A stretch of 64,000 nucleotides of DNA from Gigantopelta aegis (lineage: Eukaryota; Mollusca; Gastropoda; Neomphalida; Peltospiridae): assembly GCF_016097555.1 (NCBI RefSeq), contig NC_054706.1, forward strand, positions 44,332,265 to 44,396,264, in the 5' to 3' direction. A program made the translations under genes and the position numbers. The notes under the pieces were generated by a model, which saw only the letters and a program-made list of their open reading frames with translations, searched no databases and was not told the origin of the DNA. Below are positions 23,280 to 35,396 of the stretch, piece by piece. The stretch's first letter is position 1; every line of letters begins with the position of its first letter.

Positions 23280-23960
23280 AAGCTAAATTAGCCCTGGACG
23301 ACAGGTTAACGATCGGGGTGGGCTTCGCGACCAATCCAGTCTCGCGATTCAACACCCAGGTGAGGTTTTTTATCCACCACCTCACCGGACCGGACACCCA
23401 CGGCGTGTGGCAGGTTGGTGAGGGAGGCCAGACACTCCTAGCCCTAACCTTAACACCCAATCGCCAACGCCCTACCGCCCTATTTCTGGCGTACCTACCC
23501 CCCCCCCCCCCCTCCCGCCACAGGCCATGGGAGGCCATTCCGGCGGATAGAGAAAACAGGTTGATGTAGGGTGAGCCTTGTAGAGGCTCTTTCATTCACA
23601 CCTAGGTGTGTTTTCATGTTTAGGTGATGGTTAAGATAACCATCAGATGTTAAGTAGCCATAAGGTGATGGCTAGTTGTTGTTGGGTCATAAGGTGATGA
23701 CCTCGAATATTAGGTATTCCAGCCGCCGAGCCCGTGACGCCATGTCAGGAGGCGTTAGGGTGAAGGTGGTCTCGGCCGTTAGATTTGCCTGGTAGGAGGC
23801 CTCCCCCGCCCACACACCCGGCGCGCCCTTTCCATGGAAATCCGGCCCAGCAATTTTGGGTACTTTCCTGGCATTGGGACGTCAGCAACCTGTCCGCGAA
23901 GTCCACCCGTTTGCGAAACCTTCTTCCAGTGTCGAATATGTAAATGATATTAATTAAATA
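23280..23960. repeat. GC-rich stretch, probable interspersed repeat of unknown family
   Basis: It is much more GC-rich than the surroundings, with a C-run near 23498-23513 and repeated AAGGTGATG words (23600-23700). The ORFs on either strand look unlike conserved protein. No family recognised. Confidence 0.35.
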
Positions 23961-24299
23961 CATTAAAGACATATTGTCACAGAACACTGACCTATTTAAT
24001 GGTCTAACAAAGTATTACCTGAACAAATATAATTTGATTTGTCCCTAAATGTATTTTATTCAACCATGTCATAGGCCCTAACTACCCATACTCCATTTAT
24101 CAATGATATTTTGTAAAAATAATTGAATTATGGCAATGGTCCATAATTCAAAAACCAAAATTACCGAGAGAGTTGATATGGATTTCACTCCATCGTGGTT
24201 CAGTTAAGGTGATGCAATAGCTAGATTTGATTTCAAACAATTAATGTAATTTTTAGTTATTATCCATTTTTACAGAAATAAGGTCCTTAAATCCGTGAC

Positions 24300-25400
24300 A
24301 GTATGCCTTTAATTAGATGATGATGATGATAACTAGTTTAACGTGCCCATACCACTAGGGTTTCGAACACGCCCATCCCGAGTCCGACCTCCGATAAGAT
24401 CGGTGGACCGACTCGGGATGGAGAGGGGGGGGGGGGGGGGGGGGTATGCGCGTGAAAATGGGCAGAATTTTGAAAATAGCAATTAGTAAAAAAGTTAATA
24501 GATTAAAGAAAAAAAAAGAAAAAGGTTACAAGCCAAAAATAAAAAAGAATTGAGTGCTCGGCCGAATATTTATATAATTTGGAGCATTTTAGAAGGACAG
24601 TCCAAAATTGAATAAGAGAAAGAAGAGGGGATCGGACTATTTAATAATATTTTAAAAAAAGAAGTAATTTCGACATATTTTTTTTAACGCAGATCTAAAA
24701 GTTTAAAGTCCGATCGATATGTCCACGCGAGTGGCCTCGTTAAGGCCGTTTGGGTGCACAGCTTAAAGGGACGAGATGGGTTGCATCCCGTCAAGAAAAC
24801 CCCTAGATTGACAGTCGATAGACGTTGAAGGTGTAGTGCTGTGCTGAAATACAGATCTTGAGAAGCCGGATCCGTCTGAACGAGAGAGAGTATCAGACTA
24901 GGGTATAGTCCAGTCGTCATGGGTTGGTATAGTGGTGCGGACGGGCCCGACTCCGGAGGATACGAGATGGTATCACTATAAAACAAGGTAAAGTCTAGAA
25001 AAAGAGTAGTAGGGGCCGACCCCGCTTCCTATTTCTTCTTAGAGTGGGGCGGTCAATCTTCCAGTGCTGCTAGGACAGCGAACAACCGTGGCGTTCTGCA
25101 GAATGGCCGTCATACGAGTCACGAAAAAAGAAAGTCGACAGTCAGACGGAGAAATGACGTGGAGGCAAGGAATCTCGCTAAAAATGAATCCAACCTGGTG
25201 GTGCAGGCTGTCGAAACGAGAAGCATTCCAGCGTTCAATCAGTTCCAATGGCCGCATACATCCCAGTAGAAAACTTCATTTCGCTGACAAAAACAACGAA
25301 ATGAAGGACCCCCAAGTCGAGCACACGAAAGCACGTGCAGTGTGCGCAAGCGAAACAAACACGTCTTACCGCGTGGAGCTCCAGACTGGGAATGTTTAAT
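24300..25400. repeat. Composite repeat region, GC-rich, family unknown
   Basis: It opens with AACGTGCCCATACCACTAGG, a motif also seen near 23005 and 59430, then a 20-G run (24425-24444). A GC-rich part follows (24700-25400) with ORFs on both strands that I do not recognise. It abuts the DTDVV gene fragment. It may be a decayed interspersed element, but I cannot name it. Confidence 0.3.
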
Positions 25401-25600
25401 TAGAGCACCGGCCAAAGATGTCCCAATTGGGACATTTTGGGCTTCAAGATGCCCCTCCATATTCAATGAATATCAGCAAAGCTACGTATGGATCATGCTA
25501 TCTGCTACAGATACAGACGTAGTTGCCGTAGCTATTGCATCAGTGGATGCACTTGAGAGAGTTATGTGGAATTATGTTTTCACTACCCTTAAATATTGGA
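25400..25600 (+). pseudogene. Second fragment of the DTDVV-type gene
   Basis: The plus strand encodes DVPIGTFWASRCPSIFNEYQ then SATDTDVVAVAIASVDALE, clearly the same gene as the minus-strand fragment at 19480. The WVAF segment is not preserved after it. Two opposite-strand copies 6 kb apart point to a dispersed multi-copy gene or element. Confidence 0.5.
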
Positions 25601-25831
25601 AATTCCAACAAACTGTCATACCATTAAAATCATGCCATTATAGAGGATATATCGGAAACGGTTAACGAAATCTGTTGTTTTCTTCTTCCATGTGTACACA
25701 GAAGTATAATTTTTTTTTTTTTTAAAGGATTTGACCATGAACCGAACCCCATCCCCTTCCCTTAGAAACATCGCAGCCTGGTTTTCTTGCCAATATCGTA
25801 AAATGGCCTGACTGATTCATAGCCTGATAAA

Positions 25832-25876
25832 CAGTGGCGCAGGAAGGTGCCAAAAAGGGATGTGGGCACAGATATA

Positions 25877-25946
<70 letters not shown>

Positions 25947-25971
25947 ATCGCTGCGGCTACCTACGCCAGTG
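25832..25971. mobile_element. Small element with CAGTGGCG(C/T)AGG ends around a (TA)n
   Basis: The left CAGTGGCGCAGGAAGGTGCC and the right CTACCTACGCCAGTG form an imperfect inverted repeat. Between them are a (TA)n of about 33 units (25876-25942) and AAACCATCGCTGC. A relative at 47341-47480 has the same left end (GGCGTAGGAAGGTGCCAAAA) and AAACCATCACTGC, with (CA)n in place of (TA)n. Confidence 0.65.
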
Positions 25972-26375
25972 TAATGAATAATTATTGGAACCTATCAGAA
26001 AATTAAAGGAAGGGTTTAGTTCTGTGTCAAAGTTATTTGGTCTAGAGTTTGAGAAAGAAAACATACTTCCGCCACATGGCATATATTTACCGAATAACTG
26101 GAAAAAGATATTTTTGGCCGAGTATTCGAGACTCGGCGATTTCCGTGAAATCAAGCCTGGTGACGTCATTAACAAATGCCTATGGGTTGACGGTTGCTAA
26201 CAAATGACGTCACCCAAGAAAATAACAAAGGGCGGACATATTCAAGGTAAGTTTTTAAACATTGTTATTGTTATTTTTATTTGGCGAAATTACATTTGTC
26301 TTAATTGTTTTGGTACCAATAAACAATCAACCAGATTTCTGTCCTAAATACCACTTGATATCACTTAAATATATT

Positions 26376-26530
26376 CATAGGCGTACGGGCTCCCATTTTT
26401 GTAAGGGGGCAGGCCAAATTTTGCCCAAATTAATCAAACTTGCCAGAATCTGGATTACAACGTTTAATCATATTAGCATTAGGCCTACTGCCAGACAGCT
26501 ATATCAGGACCGTAACTAGGATTTTTTTTG

Positions 26531-26565
<35 letters not shown>

Positions 26566-26838
26566 ACTGAGTAGTTAATAGTTTAAAACTCCTTAAACGG
26601 TTAAGGTTAGAATTTTCTTTAAAGTTTCAATAAAACAAAATTGCCGATTTTTATCGGGGGGGGGGGGGGGGGGGGGAGAGAGAGAGAATTTTACATGGAT
26701 TACACCTAATATTGTGGATAGAATGATGGAAATACATGGTGAAAAGTGTTCAGGCCAGCTCATTTTGCCCGAATGTTTCTATTGTTTTTGCTCGAATTTG
26801 AGGATTTTGTCTCCCGCCCCAATCTCGTACGCTTATGA
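26376..26838. mobile_element. Non-autonomous element with CATA(G/A)GCGTACG ends
   Basis: The left CATAGGCGTACGGG and the right CTCGTACGCTTATG are near-perfect inverted repeats. The inside is non-coding and has two long G-runs (26533-26563, 31 Gs, and about 26656-26677). Confidence 0.55.
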
Positions 26839-27467
26839 CTGAGTATAGTCCCTATTCAATAAAAAGAAAATGATCAAATATCGAATACGCCACCAATATT
26901 ATAGTCGTCCTTCCCATGGGGAACGCCTTTTTTATACTATATAATTTACTACATGTTATTTATTTTTGAGCAGATTGTTTTCAAAATTGTACACAATAAT
27001 TGTTTGGGGGTTTTTTTTGTGGGTTTTTTCCGAAACACTTTTACTGTTTTTCTTACGTCAAACCAAATGAAATTATTAGCAAAAAAAACCCAACATATTT
27101 ATAGGATGAGACGGACTATAAATGTCGAACGGTTTGATATTGTATACTGTTAAAAATAAGTAGGGATATTCCATTTCAAATATCAATAATTATACATGTA
27201 GAATGAAATGCGATATAAAACTCAAATAGGCCTAAGTGCATAATGTGTGTTAATGTTCCCACTTAAAGAGCATAAAAAACCGCACCGATTGTTTTGATCA
27301 CGAAGTACGTGACGTTACACGTGCGAAGGGTGTGATTTGAAATTGAACACTTAGTTTGTGTGTACGTTGTGGGCACACTGTGGCAGTAGTATTTCTTGTT
27401 TGTTACTGGAAAACTAACTCATAACCTTGCTGTCACATTCTTTACAACATTGTGTAACTTTTCAACA

Positions 27468-28446
27468 ATGCGCTGTCTCCAACATCAAGAACGTCTCAGG
27501 GCTGTAGGCATGCTCCAAGTTGGCATCATCCAGCGAATTTTGGCCCGTAGACTTAATGTGTCACAATCAGTCATTAGCTGATTACGGGCCCGATATTGAC
27601 AAACCAGAAATGTAGATGATCATACTCGTTCAGGACGGCCAAGGGTCACAACTCCGGTTCAGGACCGCTTCATTAGGACTTACACGTTGAGAAGTCCGAG
27701 GTCAATCAGCCAATAAAATCGCAAGAGAACTCCGTATTACAACTGGCGTTACAGTGTCTGGTCAGACTATTCGTAACAGACTGCACAGAAGTAACATCAA
27801 CGTATGTCGACCCTACGTTACCCCATATTTGACTGTGAGACACATTGCTGCCAGACGTCAATGTTGGACACATCGTAGACGTTGGGCTCGGGTAATGTTT
27901 TCAGACGAGTCCAGATTCACACCAGACTTCCGTGATCGACGACAGCGTGTCTGGCGACATCCCAATGAACGCCACGCCAACGTCAACGTTCGTCCTCATG
28001 ATCAATTTGGAGGAGGGTCCATTATGGTGTGGGGTGGCATCACCATGACTACCAGAACCCAGCTACATATTGTTCATAAGAGGGTCACTGACAACATCCT
28101 TGCACCAATCGTTGTGCCCTTCGCACGTCAGGCTGGACGCCATTTTGTTTTTCAGGACAACAACCGTGCTCACTGGGTACTACTGGTCATTGCGTATCGG
28201 CAGCAATAAAACATCACCACACTACCGTGGCCAGCCCCAAACCCAGACTTTTCAGCCATTGAGTACATGTGGGACATCATCAGACGATGTCTCCGAGAAC
28301 GTTAACGTCAGCCAACCAACGTGGCTGAATTAGGCGCCGCTCTCCAAGAGGATGCCCCAAAATGTTATGAGACGTTTAAAATCAGAAGCATGTCACGTCG
28401 GATTCATATGTGTTTGGCGAACCGCGGTGGTTTTACCCGTTACTAG
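27468..28446 (+). mobile_element. Decayed Tc1/mariner-family DNA transposon (transposase remnant)
   Basis: The transposase can be followed from MRCLQHQERLRAVGMLQ (N-terminal helix-turn-helix; ILARRLNVSQS) to a C-terminal NRGGFTRY. The catalytic core is recognisable: MFSDESRF (first Asp), FQDNNRAHW (second Asp, where the family usually has DNAR), and PNPDFSAIEYMWDII (Glu), fitting DD34E. GGSIMVWGGI is the typical family strand. Stops interrupt the N-terminal part (after SQSVIS and again after RARY) and the reading frame shifts near RQQ/LPWPAPN. I could not identify terminal inverted repeats. It is inactive. Confidence 0.85.
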
Positions 28447-28870
28447 TGCAAATATTGATGTTTTGTCTGATGCTATGAAAACAAATAGCCAGAATGATCA
28501 AATTTGTCGTTTCTGGAGCACAACTCCAAACCTGTACAAACTGACTTTACGAAACGTTGTACATATGTCAATCTAGTGGTCTAGTAACTAGTGCATTTAG
28601 CTATTGGGGAATCTTCATTTTCGATAAAAAAAAAAAAATTGTTATAAAAACAAAGAGCCTGGAAAACAAGCCCAAAACCGTTCAAGATTTAACGAAACGT
28701 ACGCATATATCAATCTAGTGTTCTCGTAGTGCCTTTTACTATGAGGTTCTCGAGTTGGCATTTTTTAATATTGTAGTCTGATACTGTGAAAAGAAATAAT
28801 CAGAAAGACCAATTTCACTGATTCCAGAGCACATCTCCAAACCCGTCCAACATTTCACAAAATGTTTATT
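28447..28870. repeat. Degenerate threefold direct repeat after the transposon
   Basis: GGAGCACAACTCCAAACCTG (28515), AACGAAACGTACGCATATAT with CAATCTAGTG (28690-28720), and AGAGCACATCTCCAAACCCG (28826) are pieces of one unit repeated about three times with decay. A (TTA)n run follows at 28868-28927. Confidence 0.5.
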
Positions 28871-29006
28871 ATTATTATTATTAATTTAATTTATTATTAT
28901 TATTTTTTTAATTATTATTATTATTAAGTATATTCGTTCGTTGGTTCGTTGGTTCGTTGGTTCATTCATTCAATAATTCAAATAATTTTATATACAGATT
29001 ATCAAA

Positions 29007-29132
29007 ATGGCGAGACGAACCTGCAAATATAACGATTTCGTCAGTGAACCAATGGGACACAAATCTATTATGCGCGTGCCAGGAATTGGACCAGTTACTG
29101 GAAAGGAGCTCCAGTGCCTAGGTTACGATAAG
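29007..29132 (+). CDS. BANF1-like: BAF-like protein (barrier-to-autointegration factor family), exon 1
   Basis: It encodes 42 residues that align without gaps to most of the BAF N-terminus: NDFVSEPMGHKSIMRVPGIG then PVTGKELQCLGYDK. The known family has RDFVAEPMGEKPV..LAGIGEVLGKKLEERGFDK. The helix-hairpin-helix glycines (GIG) and the following GKEL are kept. BAF is a small dimeric chromatin protein that bridges double-stranded DNA, binds LEM-domain nuclear-envelope proteins and limits autointegration of retroviral DNA and cGAS activity. The start ATG sits in a good context (AAAATGG). An acceptor-like TATACAG just upstream (to 28997) suggests a 5'UTR exon elsewhere. The donor is AAG|GTAGGC. 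The usual VRK-kinase Thr/Ser cluster (MTTSQ) is replaced by MARRTC, so phospho-control may differ. Confidence 0.85.
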
Positions 29133-30758
29133 GTAGGCATACATGTATCATCGAGTTACTCACCAGTGTTCGAGATTAAAAATTTGGAGCAGTATCCCAG
29201 ATGGATACTAACATTTCAAAATCTGGTATCCCACCTGGGAATATACTACATGTGTCTCACTTAAATGAAATTCATAAATAACATCGTAACAAACTTGGAC
29301 GACACTGTTCTCGTTCCTTGCCTATTGCTATGCTGACATCGCAATCGAAATCGCAGAATTCTTACAATCAGACAGAATCGGCAAACAGATTTCCTTCATC
29401 CAATTTTGCGTAATACTGACATAAATTAGTATTTAGCAGTAATCTATAAGTCTTCTCGACATTACTAATGATAAACCTACCTGTATAAATAAGGGAGGAA
29501 ATAATTTACAAAAACATCAACTTAGCGGTTCCCAGTCTATTGCTGCGCCACTGTAGCATTAGACTGGGTACAAGTTGGGGAAAATATTGTTATGACATAG
29601 CATTAGACTGGGTACGAGTTCGATAATACTGTTACTTAACTGCGCCAGTAAATGATGACTTTATTGTTTCAACGAAAAATAAAACTCAGGATTAAAAAAA
29701 AAACCCAAAACCCCAACATTTTGTTGTATCCCAGGGGAATATTGGGTTCTTGAAGTCTGGTATCCAAAATTAAAATCTGGTATCTCCGGGATATCGGGAT
29801 ACCGTTAATCTCGAACACTGGTAGGCCCTGAAGTGGTGGTCAAATATGACGTCACATGACTCCGGTATATTTTTATTTTAAAAAATCTACTTTTTCAAAT
29901 AAATAGCTATATATCTTAATGTTTTCCTTTTTATAATCAGCAAAGGTTTTAAAATTATGGTAAATAACCTTTTAAATGCAATAATCATGAACATTTTATT
30001 TTTTAGATAAATGTTTTCTAACATTTCTCTTTTTTTCTTTCTGAAAACTGATCCCAAACCTCATGTAGTTACATCGTAGTTCATTTGAAAGCTTTTTATA
30101 TCTAGTTTATTATAAGGCTTTGTGTGCTGGCCAAAAGTGGTCATAATTTTAGGAATATCAGATCACGTGACACAGTATGTTTTTGTTGTAAAAATTAACG
30201 CAGTTCAAATATTTTAGTGGGCCCCAACACATAACTTCAAATATTGTAACAATTGTGCATTTTGTCATAAAAGCATAAAACTTGTCATATATAGACTAAT
30301 ATATAAAGATAACTTTCAGATGTTGAGTCACCTGAAATCGTATACGTGTGCGCATGCGCGGAGAATTTGAATTGACCTGTGATCTGTGTCAACAGGCTAT
30401 TGACATTAAAGCCAATATATTGTGGGGGGGGGGGGGGGGGGGGGGTCATTGAGGGTGTCTTTAAATAGTATTTTAGTGCTGGAATATTTTGAAAGTTTGA
30501 TATTAATTTAATCTTTCAGTATATTCCTGCATATGGATTATTTAAAGACGCCCTCTATTCTCAATAAAAAAAAAAAAAACATAGGCTTTAATGTCCTCAG
30601 CCGGTTGACACGGACCCTAGGTCAATTCAACATCACTGCGCTTGCGCACATGTATATGCTTTCATATGACCCAATATCGGAAAAGGGTCTTTATATATAT
30701 GAGTCTATATATCTCCCAAGTTTTATGCTGTTATCACAATATGCTCAACTGTTATATA

Positions 30759-30802
<44 letters not shown>

Positions 30803-30834
30803 AGATACTTAATTTTTTTTTTTTTTTTTTACAG
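29133..30834 (+). other. Intron of the BAF-like gene
   Basis: GT...AG intron. It holds a 22-G run at 30424-30445 and a (GT)n at 30762-30800 just before the poly-T acceptor. Otherwise it is AT-rich without coding signal. Confidence 0.75.
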
Positions 30835-30984
30835 GCTCACCAACTATACAGCATGTACTTGAAAAAGCGACGCCCTGCAAATTTTCTTTACTGGCTAATC
30901 GATGAAACGCGCGCTAGGCCATTCGATGCTTGCCAGTGTGTGCATTCTTTCCAGGTCTATGCAAAATCCAAAAGGACTTGTTGA
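30835..30984 (+). CDS. BANF1-like: BAF-like protein, exon 2 (C-terminal half)
   Basis: The acceptor is a T-rich tract ending TTTACAG (30834), phase 0 with exon 1 across a 1,702-bp intron. The 49 residues begin AHQLYSMYLKKRRPANFLYW and end SFQVYAKSKRTC with a stop at 30982-30984. BAF normally continues [25 protein letters not shown].., and the spacing and the pattern LYWLID.T match. The whole protein is 91 residues against 89 in human BAF. This half is much more divergent than exon 1, and the conserved C-terminal CFGCLREWCDAF is only loosely kept (CQCVHSFQVYAK). It could be a BANF2-like paralogue rather than the housekeeping gene. Confidence 0.8.
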   Translation, partial: AHQLYSMYLKKRRPANFLYWLIDETRARPFDACQCVHSFQVYAKSKRTC

Positions 30985-30999
30985 ACAACGCTTACTATC

Positions 31000-31680
31000 G
31001 TATAGAAACATTAACCCGTGTTGTATATGCATATTTTAATCAGTTAAAAAAAATGTTTCTGGTTGAACTTTAAAAATAATTTAAAAAAAAAAAAAAAAAA
31101 AACCCACGAAAAAAAAAAAAAAAAAAAAAAACATTTTCCGATCTATATTCTTGTGATCTATTATTGCTATAATATATAATTCACAAATGTCGATTTGTAT
31201 TAAGCTATTTTTCTAATAGTTGTCAATTATTGGCAAGAATCGGCCATTGAAGATGTTGAAATGGGTTAGTTTTTGAGAGATGAAGAAACCTGTTTGATTT
31301 CACTGCAAGAAATTGTTTAGAAAATTGCATATGCGTTTTATGAAGACATCAGTAATTGGCAGGCCACTAAATTTTTGGGGTTTTTTTTTTATTATACATA
31401 AAATAATTATTGTAAATTAGCTTGTTTTGTAAGCATTCTCTTGTTTTATATTATATTTATTTTTAATTGTGTATATTATAGTGTTTAGTGAGGTCATTGT
31501 TAAAGTCTATGTAAGAAGTGTGTTGTTGCAAGTCTGTTTTTTGATTGAGATATTTTGGTGTGTTTTTCTTTTAGTAATTTTATATGTACTATTATGTAAG
31601 CAGTTAAGTAAAAGCTGTATCAATCGGCGAATCACGAGTATGTTGTCTATTTGTTGTCCGCCTATAGCCAGTTAAAGCCA
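31000..31680. other. No gene recognised; poly-A/T rich
   Basis: A-runs at about 31083-31130 and T-rich sequence downstream of the BAF-like gene. No canonical AATAAA was spotted close to its stop. Confidence 0.4.
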
Positions 31681-31684
31681 GTTA

Positions 31685-31955
31685 AAGCACATTAATCATC
31701 GGCTATTGGATGTAAATATTTGGTAATTCTGACAAGTAGTTATCAGGGGAAACCCGCTATATTTTTCCGAATGCAGCATGTGATCTTTTTTATGCACTTT
31801 CCAACACACATGACAGCATATACCACACCCTTTGATATACCAGTCGTGGTGCACTGGCTAGAACGAGAAATAGCCCAATGGGTCCACTGACGGGGTTCGA
31901 TCCTAGACCAACCGCGCATCAGGCGAGCGTTTTACCACTAGGTCCGCCCCGCCCC
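31685..31955 (-). mobile_element. SINE, head type 2 with tail type 2
   Basis: Minus-strand near-full copy: head GGACCTAGTGGTAAAACGCT, core TGGTATATCAAAGGGTGTGG, tail CCAATAGCCGATGATTAATG. Confidence 0.85.
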
Positions 31956-32417
31956 TTCCAAATACAGGTGCATGTGCAGGGTGGGGGGGGGGGGGATCGA
32001 AGGCGATTTATTTTTTATTTCAGAAAGCAGCTCGGCTAGCCAGCAGAAAACACGTCAGAATAACCCTACAAGGGGTCAATTTTTCAAAATGTTCGGGGGG
32101 AGGGCCCCACAGACCCCCTGCAAAATTTCCTGCGCACGCCCCTGCAATAGCCAGTTAATGCAAAGCCTTAGTAGTAATATATTTCGTGTATTGCTGACGA
32201 GGGCATAGCACAATCATTTGAATAATTTGAATCCAAAATGGTCGCCCAAAGAAAACGTCTGGTAGTGAACTTTGCAGTTTGGTACCTACAATTGGTCTTT
32301 GTGAAATATTCAAAATGGCTGCCAAAACACAGAACAAGCAATATATTCAATACTTGCAATCACATATGACAAAACTTTTGTTTATTACTTGGTTTTAGGG
32401 TCATTGAATTAGTTTTG

Positions 32418-32670
32418 GAAAGAAATGTTTTATTTAACGACGCACTCAATACATTTTATTTATGGTTATATGACGTCAGACATATGGTTAAGGACCACAC
32501 AGGTATTGAGAAAGGAAACCCGCTGCCGCCATTTCACAGGCTACTCTTTTCGATTAGCAGCAAGGGATCTTTTATATGCACCATCCCACAGACAGGGTAG
32601 TGCATACCACGGCCTTTGATATACCAGTCGTGGTGCACTGGCTGGAACGAGAAATAGCCCAATGGGCTCA
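32418..32670 (-). mobile_element. SINE, tail type 1, head truncated
   Basis: In minus reading, the core (CATACCACGG in plus sense) and tail type 1 end AATAAAACATTTCTTTCC. The head stops after GAGCCCATTGGGC, so the A and B boxes are gone. The closest relative is the copy at 5697. Confidence 0.85.
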
Positions 32671-33507
32671 CTTTTGAGCTACTCCCAACTAATCGTATCT
32701 CTCCACAAGGCAGTCCAAATGATGTAGGTAAAATCGTGATTATTTCCATGATCCACTATCAGATTTTCGCTCTTAGGAGGACTGCCACTTCCTATAGACG
32801 ATCCGTAATAGTGAGTCATTGCAACATCATTAATTTCTAAGATGTCGGCCACTACAGCAGCAGTACTGCGAAATAGCACTTTGTCGTATTTTACATAAAC
32901 TCGGAGTTTTGTTTTCATGACTTAGGACGTCGAGGAATTCATTAATAACCTGCTGGAATACTGCATAATCATTTAAATTTGAGATGTCACAAAAATGGTC
33001 ACCAAGAGTGAAAGGTGGCCATATCCTTTTTTTTCTTTTTTGATTTTAGGATGCAAGGAATTCAATCATTGCATTCACTTTCTAATACAGAGCAATTTTA
33101 CCATTAATTTGAATCCCAGATTTAATTAAAAATGGCTGTAAAAACAAAGAACGACCATGTTATATATTTTGCATTAATAAGACCACCCTTTTGAAACCAC
33201 TTGCTAAGGTTTAATATATCTTTGGTAAAATTATCTAAAATATGTAAAAAAAAAAAAAAAAACCCACAAAAAACCCCCAAAAAACCCCCCAGCCAATTTC
33301 TATCTGTTTCGACCCTTTCTGTCAGTTTTCTGAGCTGTTCACACCATCGCCTACCTGTCTCAATTTCCTCCACGGGAACAGTCTGTGTATTTCCCTGCAC
33401 CCACCTGACATCCTCGTCTTCTGCCGCTAATAAAGCTGGTCTGATCTACGGCACCAACTAACGACCGCCGGTAGTAGGAGTGTATAGTAGGTGGTTACAA
33501 GTTCCTC

Positions 33508-33726
33508 TTAGGGGCCGTCCATAATTTTCTACATTTTCACAAGTGTTACAATGAGTACACTTTTGACCCCCCCCCCTCCTAAAAGTGTACATCCCCAAAT
33601 GAAAAATGTTGATTGACATTTTTCATTTTCAAAAGAAGTGTACGCTGGTCCTTAACCCCCTCCCCCACCCCTCGCGTACGGTTTGTACGCTCGTGAAAAT
33701 GTTGAAAATTATGGACGGCCCCTTAA
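33508..33726. mobile_element. MITE with GGGGCCGTCCATAATTTT ends
   Basis: The left TTAGGGGCCGTCCATAATTT, continuing TCTACATTTTCAC, is mirrored by the right GTGAAAATGTTGAAAATTAT then GGACGGCCCCTTAA: an inverted repeat of about 33 bp with one mismatch and a one-base length difference. About 219 bp, with TTA at both edges. I recall GGGGCCGTCCAT-ended MITEs as widespread in animals. Confidence 0.8.
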
Positions 33727-34368
33727 CCATGCAAGAGGTAACTACTGAATACTCACCGAAGTGGTCAGATTAAGCCCACAGCTAAAAACTAATGGGGAAT
33801 GGCAGGCGTGTGGCACGGATAGCCACAAGAGACAAGCACCTGTTGCGGTTGGAGAGACAAGGACTAAGATGTGGAGGTGGACAGCGAAAGAAGTTGAAAG
33901 ATAGGAGGAGTTGCAGATCGGGAAGAAATGAGACGGAATTCAAAGCAAAGAAAGGAAAGGGGGCAGTGGGATAAATAAAAAGAAAAAAAGAGTAAAATAA
34001 TTATTGTTAAGCCGACTGCTACATGTTATGGGGAGCACCAATCTAGAAGTACTATTGCATTATACAGACCAAGTATATAAGGCCAACCTCTCTGATAATA
34101 CGCAATAGATCTTTCGGTGGAATAATTTTTTTTTTATCATTCATGCATTTCACTGACCATGGCAAATTATCTCAGCAAAAATGTAATTCGTCAAACATCA
34201 ACTTAGCTCATAATAATAACATTGCTGTTATTACTATATGTATCCGTTATACCTACATGTATGTTACCAAACATTGGATACAAATGTCAACAGTAGGGTT
34301 GTTTTCCCCAAACGTATCCGATTTTGAAAATACATTTCCCACTGATATGCAGCTTAATAACGAGCGCG

Positions 34369-34371
<3 letters not shown>

Positions 34372-34403
<32 letters not shown>

Positions 34404-34440
34404 GCGCGTGCGCACACACACACGTGCGCGCACAAACACT
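34372..34440. repeat. (CA)n microsatellite, partly degenerate
   Basis: (CA)n from 34372 to about 34400, then CACGTGCGCGCACAAACA-type imperfect alternating purine-pyrimidine sequence. Confidence 0.9.
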
Positions 34441-34454
34441 CGCACTCATAACAG

Positions 34455-35090
34455 TGTATAGCATGCTGTGACAGGTATGACTGTATATCATGATGCGACA
34501 GGTATGACGGTGTATATTATGATGTGATAGGTATGACAGTGTATATTATGCCGCCAGGCAGGGACTAGTGTATGACATGATGTGACAGGTATGGCAGTGT
34601 ATATCATGATGTGACAGGTATGGCAGTGCATATCATGATGTGACAGGCATGACAGTGTATAGCATGATGTGGCAGGTATGACAGTGTATATATCATGATG
34701 TGACAGGTATGACTGTATACATCATAATGTCACAGATATGACAATGTATATCATGTGACAAGTATGACAGTGTATATCATGATGTGACAGGTATGACAGT
34801 ATATAGATCATGATGCGACAGGTATGACAGTGTATATCATGATGTGACAGGTATGACAGTGTATATATCATGATGTGGCAGGTACAACTGTATACATCAT
34901 GATGTGACAGGTATGTCTGTATATATCATGATGTGATAGGTATGACAGTGTATATATCATGATGTGACAGGTATGACAGTGTATATATCATGATGTGACA
35001 GGTATGACAGTGTATATATCATGATGTGACAGATATGACTGAATATCATGATGTGACAGGTATGACAGTGTATATATCATGATATGACTG
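34455..35090. repeat. About 31-bp minisatellite, about 20 units
   Basis: Units of TCATGATGTGACAGGTATGA plus CAGTGTATATA, varying from about 29 to 31 bp with scattered changes. It ends about 300 bp before the nuclease-like relic. Confidence 0.9.
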
Positions 35091-35396
35091 CCATGACAAC
35101 GCCAAGCACAGACTCGCCAGCAGACGGCTTGATGGAAGAGAGCAGACAGAATCGCACAAGACACCCAGTAAATTTCAATGATTCATTCTTCACTAGGTGT
35201 GCAAGCTCAACAAATAAATATGACCGGAAAACGTTTCTGGATAAGAACAAATTATTCAGGAAAAGGTATTTGTCAGTTAGAAAATGATGCCGACGTCAGG
35301 AGAGAAGACACAAATATAAGCCTGAAATTTGTGTCTCGACTGAAAGAAATAGGGAAACGCGACAGATCTAAATGTGTATGTAGGTGAACGTTTAAC

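Noticed and set aside
25985-26200. 71-residue ORF (EPIRKLKEGFSSVSKLFGLE)
   Set aside because: No recognisable family, flanked by a (TA)n element, and no splice signals. Left as chance unless a search finds homologues.
32679-32918. 79-residue minus-strand ORF with a protein-like look (YVKYDKVLFRSTAAVVADIL)
   Set aside because: No recognised domain, it partly overlaps a SINE end, and there are no clear splice sites. It could be an old exon but I cannot support it.
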